This document shows, piece by piece, positions 34,555 through 41,760 of a stretch of 64,000 bases of DNA; within the stretch, counting starts at the first letter, position 1; every line of letters begins with the position of its first letter. The translations under genes were made by a program, and so were the position numbers. Source of the stretch: Emticicia sp037153985 (lineage in GTDB: Bacteria > Bacteroidota > Bacteroidia > Cytophagales > Spirosomataceae); assembly GCF_037153985.1 (NCBI RefSeq), contig NZ_JBBAYI010000006.1:62001-126000 (forward strand), in the 5' to 3' direction. The notes under the pieces were generated by a model. That model ran no database searches. It was given only the letters and a program-made list of their open reading frames with translations, and was not told the origin of the DNA.

Positions 34555-35448
34555 ATGACTAACCGACGAGAATTTCTAAAACAAGCAAGCATACTGGCTG
34601 CTGCTGGTGCTATTTCTCCTGCTGTTTTTGCCAAAAACAATTTTAAACTTGGGCTACAACTATACACAGTTCACAAAGAGATGTCGACCGATGTAAAAAG
34701 TACCTTGCAGAAAGTGGCTTCATTTGGTTATCAGGAAGTAGAAACGTATAGTTTTAATTATGGAAGCAACAAAGGCTATTGGGGTTTTAGCCCGAAAGAC
34801 CTGAAGGCTATACTGGACGACAACAACCTGACAAGCCCAAGCGGGCATTATGACCTCGACAAGTTTATTGTAGCCGGAAAAACCGATGACGATTTAAAAA
34901 GATACGTTGATGAATGTATTGCCGGAGCCACAGCCCTGAAACAGCAATACATTGTATGGCCGTGGCTCGACCCACAGTCGAGAAGTCTGGAACGGTTTAA
35001 GGTAGTAGCCCAAAAACTGAATATGATTGGCGAACAGATAAAAAAAGCTAATCTCCAGCTAGCGTATCATAACCATGACTTTGAGTTTATCGACCACAAT
35101 GGCAAAATCGGCTATGATATTATTCTGAACGAAACAGACCCCAATCTGGTAAAACTAGAGCTTGATTTATACTGGATTTCGCATACCTCAAAATTAAAAG
35201 CGCATCATTACTTTACACAGCAACCCGGCCGTTTTGTTTGCTGGCATATAAAAGACATGGACAAAACCAACCGCGACCTCCACACCATTGTAGGCGACGG
35301 CACAATTGATTTCAATGAGTTTTTTGCCGATACCCAACTGGCTGGCCTTAAACACGTATACGTAGAACAAGGAAACAATTACGTACCCAATGCCTTTTAT
35401 TGCATCGAAAAAAGCGCAAAATATGTCAGAAAAAACATACTCAAATAA
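34555..35448 (+). CDS. Tat-exported sugar phosphate isomerase/epimerase-like protein
   Basis: The N-terminus MTNRREFLKQASILAAAGAI is a twin-arginine signal. The remaining residues (about 30-297) form a xylose-isomerase-like TIM barrel. Metal-binding blocks include YHNHDFEFI (His, Asp, Glu), KLELDLYWIS and CWHIKDMD, plus VEQGNN near the end. Bacteroidota homologues act in periplasmic sugar metabolism, often near Gfo/Idh/MocA oxidoreductases, as one is here, three kb away. The exact substrate is unknown. It is regulated perhaps by the divergent AraC protein. Confidence 0.85.
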   Translation: MTNRREFLKQASILAAAGAISPAVFAKNNFKLGLQLYTVHKEMSTDVKSTLQKVASFGYQEVETYSFNYGSNKGYWGFSPKDLKAILDDNNLTSPSGHYDLDKFIVAGKTDDDLKRYVDECIAGATALKQQYIVWPWLDPQSRSLERFKVVAQKLNMIGEQIKKANLQLAYHNHDFEFIDHNGKIGYDIILNETDPNLVKLELDLYWISHTSKLKAHHYFTQQPGRFVCWHIKDMDKTNRDLHTIVGDGTIDFNEFFADTQLAGLKHVYVEQGNNYVPNAFYCIEKSAKYVRKNILK

Positions 35449-35633
35449 AACCCTAACCACTATTACCAACAATAAACGAACCCTAACCTTTTTTTACACG
35501 CGTATTTTTTTCCTGTACAAAATATGAAAAGCACCTAGTAATAAACAGCCTGAAACCATTCTAAACTGTAAGCTAGCCGACAAATAAGATGGTGGAGAGA
35601 TGCCATCTTTGTCGGATAAAACAAAAAAGAATC

Positions 35634-36077
35634 ATGACAAGGAAAATGTTTATTACTGTTGTAATGATGGCGGTATCGTTACAATTATTTGCACAGAAAG
35701 CTGCGGTTTTCAGTAACGCCGACGGCGCCATTAGGGGCTACGATGTAGTAGCTTACTTTACTGAAGGCAAACCTGTAAAGGGAAACCCCGAATTGATGTA
35801 TGAATGGAACGAGGCCAAGTGGTATTTTTCGAGTACCGAAAACCTGAACCGTTTTAAGGAAAACCCCGAAAAATATGCGCCTCAGTTTGGTGGGTATTGT
35901 GCCTATGGTTTATCAGAAGGCCATAAAGCCCCTACTCAACCCGATGCCTGGACAATCGTAGACAATAAATTGTACTTGAATTATAACACGAAAGTACAGG
36001 TTAAATGGAAAGAAGACCGCGATGAACGTATCAGAAAAGCCAACCAGAATTGGACAGAGTTAAAAAATAAAGAGTAA
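35634..36077 (+). CDS. secreted YHS-domain protein
   Basis: From ATG 35634 (147 residues): a signal peptide (MTRKMFITVVMMAVSLQLFAQ), then a YHS-type domain with GAIRGYDVVAYFTEGKPVKG, YEWNEAKWYFSSTENLNRF and QFGGYCAYGL. YHS domains bind metals or act as small periplasmic accessory proteins. The hairpin-like AGATGG/CCATCT at 35587-35608 lies just upstream and may hold the promoter or a leader structure. An earlier in-frame start at 35589 was rejected because it places 15 extra residues before the signal peptide. A terminator follows. Confidence 0.82.
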   Translation: MTRKMFITVVMMAVSLQLFAQKAAVFSNADGAIRGYDVVAYFTEGKPVKGNPELMYEWNEAKWYFSSTENLNRFKENPEKYAPQFGGYCAYGLSEGHKAPTQPDAWTIVDNKLYLNYNTKVQVKWKEDRDERIRKANQNWTELKNKE

Positions 36078-36091
36078 GATTACTTAAAACA

Positions 36092-36121
36092 AAAGCCTTA
36101 CGGGTTGTTTCGTAAGGCTTT
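36092..36121. terminator. terminator between YHS and ndk genes
   Basis: AAAGCCTTACG (36092-36102) pairs with CGTAAGGCTTT (36111-36121) over an eight-base loop, with a T-rich tract after it on the plus strand. Confidence 0.85.
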
Positions 36122-36145
36122 CTTGTATATAATGGGGTATCAGTA

Positions 36146-36565
36146 TTAATATTGCTCTGTTACACCAAAGAAAAACGAACCTTCAATAGCTGCGTTTTCG
36201 TCTGAGTCTGAGCCATGAATGGCATTTTCGCCCAATGACTTCGCGAATTTTTTACGGATAGTGCCTTCTTCTGCATTAGCCGGATTCGTAGCTCCGATTA
36301 AAGTACGGAAATCAGCCACGGCGTTTTCTTTCTCAAGAATCATCGGCACGATTGGTCCAGAAGACATCATTTCGCACAATTCGCCATAAAAACCTCTTTC
36401 TTTATGTACTTCGTAAAATTTACCTGCCAGTGCAGGGGTTAACTGCGTTTTTTTCATTGCCACGATTCTAAAGCCAGCAGCTTCAATCATTGCTATTATT
36501 TCACCCACATGATTATCAGCCACAGCGTGCGGTTTAATCATTGTGAAAGTTCTGTTACTTGCCAT
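36146..36565 (-). CDS. ndk: nucleoside diphosphate kinase
   Basis: The 139-residue protein has TFTMIKPHAVADNHVGEI at the N-terminus and the active-site segment NAIHGSDSDENA with the phosphohistidine. It transfers gamma phosphates between nucleoside triphosphates and diphosphates to keep the NTP pools balanced. The length is exactly that of the family. A Bacteroidota promoter box (TATTTTTG, 36598-36591) lies 26 bases upstream. It is convergent with the YHS gene. Confidence 0.96.
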   Translation of the reverse strand: MASNRTFTMIKPHAVADNHVGEIIAMIEAAGFRIVAMKKTQLTPALAGKFYEVHKERGFYGELCEMMSSGPIVPMILEKENAVADFRTLIGATNPANAEEGTIRKKFAKSLGENAIHGSDSDENAAIEGSFFFGVTEQY

Positions 36566-36590
36566 ATCGTTTAATTTTTAAAAATTTTGG

Positions 36591-36598
36591 CAAAAATA
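36591..36598 (-). promoter_or_regulatory. ndk promoter -7 box (TATTTTTG)
   Basis: The minus strand reads TATTTTTG, a perfect TAnnTTTG box 26 bases before the ATG. The region about 20 bases upstream reads TTTATT instead of a clear TTTG. Confidence 0.5.
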
Positions 36599-36665
36599 CG
36601 CTTTTTACCTTACTGAATAAACTGTTTTGAAAAGAATAAGTAAAAATATAATGGCTCTACACAAC

Positions 36666-36700
36666 GCGCCCACCTGCACTATTAACAGCCAGATGGGCGC
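36666..36700. other. GC-rich hairpin between glutamate dehydrogenase and ndk genes
   Basis: GCGCCCACCTG (36666-36676) and CAGATGGGCGC (36690-36700) pair over 11 positions with one mismatch on this strand, or one G-T on the RNA of the minus strand. No T-tract follows, so it is either a Rho-dependent stop aid or a processing hairpin at the 3' end of the gdh transcript. Confidence 0.5.
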
Positions 36701-36736
36701 AGTATAAGAAAAACATCAGCTACTCAAGTGAATGTA

Positions 36737-38014
36737 TCAACCGTATCCACCACGGAACTTGTACGTACTTGCTACTTTGTCAATAGCTACAATATAAGCC
36801 GCCAGACGCATCGACACTTTATGTTTCTGCGATGTTTCAAAAACCTTGTCAAAGGCATCTTTCATCATACGGTCGCAACGGCGGTTTATGCGGTCGAGTG
36901 TCCATTTGTAACCAATACGGTTTTGTACCCATTCAAAGTAAGAAACCGTTACACCTCCGGCATTAGCCAGAATATCAGGCACAACCATAATACCTTTTTC
37001 ATTGATAATATCATCGGCACTGGCCGAGGTTGGGCCGTTGGCTCCTTCCACAATCAGTTTTGCCTGAATATTAGCCGCGTTTTCATGTGTAATTACGTCT
37101 TCCTTCGCCGCCGGAACCAACACATCTACATTCAGGGCCAATAGTTCTTCGTTACTGATAAGGTCGGCTTCTTTAAATCCTTCAAGGCTACCTTTGTTGG
37201 CATTTCTGTAAGCAATGGCTTTTTCGATGTCAATACCTCTGGCATTGTAATAAGCTCCCGAAATATCGCTGATTCCACAAATTGTTACGCCCTTTTCCTG
37301 CAATAGCTGTGCCGCATGCGACCCCACATTGCCAAAACCCTGTACGGCTGCCGTAGCACGGTATGGGTTCAGGCGTAATTTCTCCATACCAGACAACGCC
37401 GAAACCATTACTCCACGCCCAGTTGCTTCCGTACGGCCCAACGAACCGCCCAAAACCAATGGTTTACCCGTCACAACGGCATTTACTGTCATGCCTTTTG
37501 CTTTCGAGTATTCATCCATCAGCCATGCCATTTCGCGTGGCCCTGTACCCATATCAGGAGCCGGAATATCTTTATCTGGCCCGAAAATATCGAGCATTGC
37601 CAGCGTATAAGCACGCATGAGGCGTTCCATTTCACCTGCCGACATCTCACGGGGGTTGCAGGCAATTCCGCCTTTAGCACCACCGTACGGAATATCTACC
37701 ACGGCGCATTTCCACGTCATCCAGGCGGCTAACGCACGCACTTCATCAATATTAACAGCGGGGTCAAAACGAATCCCACCCTTACTAGGCCCCAGAATAG
37801 TTGAGTGAATCACTCTGTATCCTTCAAACACTTTAATTTGCCCGTTATCCATCGTTACGGGCAAGCCAACAGTTACCTGACGCGCCGGAACCTTCAGAAT
37901 ATAATACATTTCCTCGCTGATTCCGAGAATCTTCACTGCTGCATCAAATCGCGACATCATTGACTCCAGCGGATTTTCTGTATCCTTAATAGGAGCCGGT
38001 TCTATGTAATTCAT
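36737..38014 (-). CDS. gdhA: Glu/Leu/Phe/Val dehydrogenase (glutamate dehydrogenase)
   Basis: The 425-residue protein has the substrate-binding and catalytic blocks GPSKGGIRFDP and WKCAVVDIPYGGAKGGI (catalytic Lys). A Rossmann domain follows, with VQGFGNVGSHAAQLLQEKG, and then EGANGPTSASADDI. It reversibly deaminates glutamate to 2-oxoglutarate and links nitrogen metabolism with the TCA cycle, where icd in this window provides 2-oxoglutarate. The length matches hexameric bacterial enzymes. The cofactor is not certain from motif alone. Its promoter (TAAGTTTG) lies upstream at 38061-38054. Confidence 0.92.
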   Translation of the reverse strand: MNYIEPAPIKDTENPLESMMSRFDAAVKILGISEEMYYILKVPARQVTVGLPVTMDNGQIKVFEGYRVIHSTILGPSKGGIRFDPAVNIDEVRALAAWMTWKCAVVDIPYGGAKGGIACNPREMSAGEMERLMRAYTLAMLDIFGPDKDIPAPDMGTGPREMAWLMDEYSKAKGMTVNAVVTGKPLVLGGSLGRTEATGRGVMVSALSGMEKLRLNPYRATAAVQGFGNVGSHAAQLLQEKGVTICGISDISGAYYNARGIDIEKAIAYRNANKGSLEGFKEADLISNEELLALNVDVLVPAAKEDVITHENAANIQAKLIVEGANGPTSASADDIINEKGIMVVPDILANAGGVTVSYFEWVQNRIGYKWTLDRINRRCDRMMKDAFDKVFETSQKHKVSMRLAAYIVAIDKVASTYKFRGGYG

Positions 38015-38053
38015 AAACAGAATTTTCTATTGTTGATGATTATTTTTAGGGTG

Positions 38054-38061
38054 CAAACTTA
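38054..38061 (-). promoter_or_regulatory. glutamate dehydrogenase promoter -7 box (TAAGTTTG)
   Basis: The minus strand reads TAAGTTTG, a perfect TAnnTTTG box 40 bases before the ATG at 38014. The surrounding gap 38015-38326 otherwise holds only the divergent dksA-like promoter. Confidence 0.5.
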
Positions 38062-38242
38062 GAAAAAAGAAAGTATTTCTTAAAATTGTTAAACTTTTTC
38101 AGAATATTATTTTATGCTACTTTTTTTAAATATACCTAATACTGCACTGACAATAACGAACTTAACCAAATATTTTATTGTTTTTAAAAAATTACCTTTA
38201 AATAAATTTTTTTACGGCTTTTCTAATATTTTTAGCAAGCCA

Positions 38243-38273
38243 TTGGATTCCGCGTCGAAAAACGCTATCTTTG
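38243..38273 (+). promoter_or_regulatory. promoter of the DksA-like gene
   Basis: TTG (38243-38245), 20 bases, then TATCTTTG (38266-38273) match both elements and the spacing of the Bacteroidota promoter. The leader before ATG 38327 is about 48 bases. Confidence 0.75.
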
Positions 38274-38326
38274 TGGCGTTTTTTTAGACATGTACCCCGA
38301 ATCTTAACAAATTACACATTACGATT

Positions 38327-38716
38327 ATGGCCGCAGTTGAAGAAAAAACCCGATATTCAGAAGAAGAGTTAAGGGAATTTGAGGTAATTATTACCAACAA
38401 ATTAGAAGCAACAAGAAACGAGTTAAACTTTATCAAGGAAACGCTGAGTCGTAAAAATGACAATGGTACTGATTACACTTCAAGTAGTACAAAACTTTTA
38501 GAAGATGGTGCTGACGTGAGTGAGAAAGAACAGTTAAGCCAGTCGGCGGGTCGTTTGCAGAAGTTTGCCCAACAGTTAGAAGCTGCTTTGATTAGAATTA
38601 AAAATGGTACTTATGGCATTTGCCGCGACACCGGTAAACTAATACCGAAAGAGCGTTTAAGAGCCGTGCCTCATACGCAGCAAACCATAGAAGCAAAGCT
38701 GAAAGCTGCTAACTGA
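38327..38716 (+). CDS. DksA/TraR-like protein with degenerate zinc finger
   Basis: The 129-residue protein is rich in acidic and basic residues with a coiled-coil-like N-terminal half, as in DksA-type regulators that enter the RNA polymerase secondary channel. The C-terminal zinc-finger region reads NGTYGICRDTGKLIPKERLR, then AVPHTQQTIEAK. Only one Cys remains of the four that normally bind zinc. I infer a zinc-independent DksA-like regulator, which is common in Bacteroidota. It is divergent from glutamate dehydrogenase. Confidence 0.85.
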   Translation: MAAVEEKTRYSEEELREFEVIITNKLEATRNELNFIKETLSRKNDNGTDYTSSSTKLLEDGADVSEKEQLSQSAGRLQKFAQQLEAALIRIKNGTYGICRDTGKLIPKERLRAVPHTQQTIEAKLKAAN

Positions 38717-38818
38717 TTTTTTTACATCGTACTCAACCAAAGACTCCTTAAAAAGTATATAATGGGCATACCGCCCTTTTATATCGGTTTTTAAGGTTTA
38801 TATATTCCTTTGTCTATA

Positions 38819-38847
38819 CAAAAAGCCTCTCTGTCGGAGGCTTTTTG
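38819..38847 (+). terminator. terminator downstream of the DksA-like gene
   Basis: CAAAAAGCCTC (38819-38829) pairs with GAGGCTTTTTG (38837-38847) over a seven-base loop, with a T-rich 3' side. A weaker GGGC/GCCC-TTTT hairpin precedes it at 38764-38780. Confidence 0.82.
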
Positions 38848-38971
38848 TATTTTTACATTCCACCAATTATGTTTAAACTTATTTGGCGGAACTTAGCTCT
38901 CAGCCATTACGGCTTACCTTCCAAAGAACAAAAGCATGATAACCTATCTCAAACAAACTAAAACTATTCGC

Positions 38972-41503
38972 ATGAAGAAACTACTACTTTTCTGCCTGAT
39001 TCTCTTAAACTTTTGTGCCTCAGGGCAAGTAGCCGACAGCTACTACCTGCCCCAGAATGTTAGCTATGACCCGAAAATTCCGACCCCACAAAAATTTCTG
39101 GGTTATCAGGTGGGCGAGCAACACGTAACTCCCTACGAACAATATGCCTATATGCGCGAACTGGCGCGCCTTTCAGACAGAATAAAAGTAGAGGTTTACG
39201 GCAAAACCTTTGAAAACCGTGAACTACTGCTCCTGACAGTAACTTCGCCTAAAAACCATGCACAAATTGAGCAGATAAAAGCCGAACACCAGAAACTCGT
39301 AAACCCGTCGCAGTCGGGTAGTCTGGATATAAAGAAAATGCCAATTGTGGTCTGGATGGGCTATTCGGTACACGGAAACGAACCCAGCGGCACAAACTCG
39401 AACCTCATGTCGGCCTATTATCTGGCGGCAGCACAAGGGGCGGGCATTGATTCACTGCTGAACGAAGCTGTTATTCTGATTGACCCCTGTATTAATGCCG
39501 ATGGAGGCAACCGCTTTGCCACTTGGGTAAATATTAACCGTAGCACCACACTCGTAAGCGATGTCAACAGCCGTGAGTTCAGCGAAACATGGCCCGGTGG
39601 CCGAACCAATCATTATTGGTTTGACCTGAACCGCGACTGGCTTTATCAGCAAATGCCTGAAAGTAAAGGGCGTTTAGTGAAGTTTTACGACTGGCGGCCT
39701 AATATCCTGACCGACCACCACGAAATGGGTAGCGCCTCAACATTTTTCTTTCAGCCGGGTGTTCCGTCACGTACACACCCACTTACCCCCAAAAGTAATA
39801 TTGAGCTAACGGCCAAAATAGGTAAATACCATGCCACCGGTCTGGACAAAATCAACTCGGCCTATTACACACAGGAAAACTACGATGATTTTTATTATGG
39901 CAAAGGCTCAACCCTGCCCGATGTAAACGGCTCTATTGGTATTCTGTTCGAGCAGGCCTCATCGCGCGGGCATTTACAAGAAACCCCAAATGGTTTACTA
40001 AGTTTTCCGTTTACTATCCGTAATCAGTTTTCTGCCACGCTTTCAACGCTTAAAGCCGCCCGAGAGATGCGCGTAGAACTACTGGAACACATGCGTAATT
40101 TTTACAAGGAAACCTCAACCGATGCCGTGAAAGCATACGTTTTCGGCGGCAGCAAAGATGCCGTCAAAACATGGGAAATGGTCAATATGCTGAAACGAAA
40201 CCAGATTGATGTATATAAGTTATCAAAAGATGAAAATATTGATGGCACTTCGTTTAGCAAAAGCAATGCTTTTGTGGTTCCGATGAACCAACCTCAGCAC
40301 CGCCTTATCAAATCGATGTTCGAGAAGCGCACCAAGTTTGAAGACAGCCTTTTTTATGATATCTCGGCGTGGTCGCTTCAATATTGTATGAATACCCCTA
40401 CCGTCGAAGTTAAAACCAACGTTTCGTTAGGCGAAAAAGTTACTACAAATGATTTCCCGAAAGGGAAAGTTGTAGGCACTAGCTCTTATGCCTATTTATT
40501 TGAGTGGAACAGTTATTTTGCCCCTCGCGCCGCTTATGAGCTACTTAAAAAAGGTTATACACTAAAGGTGGCTGTTGAGCCTTTAACCGCCATTATTGGT
40601 GGCAAAGAACAGAAATTCGACTACGGCACTATTCAGATAATTTGTAATGGAAATGACCCTAACGCATTACTCCAGACTTTAGCCGAAAGAGACGGCATTG
40701 ATTTTTATGCCACAACCACAGGGTTAACTCCGGCAGGTATTGACCTCGGAAGCGAGAAATTCCGCAGGTTACGGCAACCACGTGTTCTGATGCTGGCAGG
40801 AGCAGGCATTAATGCCAACGATGCTGGCGAAATCTGGCATTTGCTCGACCAACGCATCAATATTCCGCTTACTTTTGCTGATGTTGAAACGGTTAACCGG
40901 ATAAATCTGGAAAAATATACCCATATTGTGATGGTTGCCGGCAATTACAATAACCTTTCGGACGAAAAAATTAAAAGATTTGTGCAAGGCGGCGGTGTGT
41001 TAGTGGTTACAACCGATGCAACCGAATGGGCAGCCAATAAAAAAATAGCTTCTGTCAGCATCAAGAGCAGGCCAAACAATGAGGGTACCGAAAAACGCCC
41101 TTATGCCTTACAAGAACGCTACAATGGGGCCATGGAAACGGCAGGTACTATTTTTGAAGCAAAAATTGACCCTACGCATCCAATATGTTTCGGGTACTCG
41201 CAAGATAAACTGGCCTTGTTCAAAGACAACAACATTTTCTTTGAAGACACTAAAAACCCATATAATACGCCACTCGTTTTTACGGCTAACCCCCTACTGG
41301 CTGGTTATGTGCATCCGAAAAACGAAGCCATGATTAAAAACTCTCCGGCAGTTATTACCCAGAATCTTGGTGCCGGAAGGGTCATACTGATGTCAGAGAA
41401 TCCTAATTTCAGGGCATTCTGGTACGGAACCAATAAATTATTCCTGAACACCCTGTTTTTCGGGCATATCATTGGCGGAAACAGATTTGGCGGAGAAGAG
41501 TAA
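38972..41503 (+). CDS. secreted M14-family zinc carboxypeptidase
   Basis: From ATG 38972 (843 residues): a signal peptide (MKKLLLFCLILLNFCASGQ), then an M14 catalytic domain with SVHGNEPSGTN (zinc His and Glu) near residue 125 and the TDHHEMGS block near residue 245. The C-terminal half (about residues 540-843) contains GATase1-like elements such as YTHIVMVAGNYNNLSDEKI. M14 enzymes remove C-terminal residues from peptides. The long C-terminal region is typical of this Bacteroidota subfamily. The earlier in-frame start adds 12 residues before the signal peptide and was rejected. Confidence 0.85.
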   Translation: MKKLLLFCLILLNFCASGQVADSYYLPQNVSYDPKIPTPQKFLGYQVGEQHVTPYEQYAYMRELARLSDRIKVEVYGKTFENRELLLLTVTSPKNHAQIEQIKAEHQKLVNPSQSGSLDIKKMPIVVWMGYSVHGNEPSGTNSNLMSAYYLAAAQGAGIDSLLNEAVILIDPCINADGGNRFATWVNINRSTTLVSDVNSREFSETWPGGRTNHYWFDLNRDWLYQQMPESKGRLVKFYDWRPNILTDHHEMGSASTFFFQPGVPSRTHPLTPKSNIELTAKIGKYHATGLDKINSAYYTQENYDDFYYGKGSTLPDVNGSIGILFEQASSRGHLQETPNGLLSFPFTIRNQFSATLSTLKAAREMRVELLEHMRNFYKETSTDAVKAYVFGGSKDAVKTWEMVNMLKRNQIDVYKLSKDENIDGTSFSKSNAFVVPMNQPQHRLIKSMFEKRTKFEDSLFYDISAWSLQYCMNTPTVEVKTNVSLGEKVTTNDFPKGKVVGTSSYAYLFEWNSYFAPRAAYELLKKGYTLKVAVEPLTAIIGGKEQKFDYGTIQIICNGNDPNALLQTLAERDGIDFYATTTGLTPAGIDLGSEKFRRLRQPRVLMLAGAGINANDAGEIWHLLDQRINIPLTFADVETVNRINLEKYTHIVMVAGNYNNLSDEKIKRFVQGGGVLVVTTDATEWAANKKIASVSIKSRPNNEGTEKRPYALQERYNGAMETAGTIFEAKIDPTHPICFGYSQDKLALFKDNNIFFEDTKNPYNTPLVFTANPLLAGYVHPKNEAMIKNSPAVITQNLGAGRVILMSENPNFRAFWYGTNKLFLNTLFFGHIIGGNRFGGEE

Positions 41504-41521
41504 CCCTAAAGCAACTCAAGC

Positions 41522-41557
41522 CAAAGCCCTTTCAGCCAACCTCCTGAAAGGGCTTTG
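41522..41557 (+). terminator. terminator of the M14 peptidase gene
   Basis: CAAAGCCCTTTCAG (41522-41535) pairs perfectly with CTGAAAGGGCTTTG (41544-41557) over an eight-base loop, followed by an ATTTTAT tract. Confidence 0.9.
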
Positions 41558-41678
41558 ATTTTATACAGGCTTGTAAAAGCCAAGTAAATAGCCTGTATTT
41601 ATCACCAAAAATAAATCAGCCACACACCATAAAATACTTTATAAAACCCGTTAAAGCTACTTGGCAAGCATGATACGC

Positions 41679-41686
41679 TAAATTTG
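41679..41686 (+). promoter_or_regulatory. rph promoter -7 box (TAAATTTG)
   Basis: TAAATTTG is a perfect TAnnTTTG box 75 bases before the ATG. A TTG lies at 41661-41663 but with only 15 bases between, shorter than usual. Confidence 0.5.
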
Positions 41687-41760
41687 TTGGCTTACTTAAT
41701 CTTCTTAACATAACTTATTGGTATTTAGCCTTGTGAGTACACATTAAATAAAATCAAAAT

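Noticed and set aside
41660..41668. CTTGGCAAG upstream of rph as a rifamycin-associated element
   Set aside because: Only four base pairs of symmetry and the flanks do not match the actinobacterial element; chance is likely.
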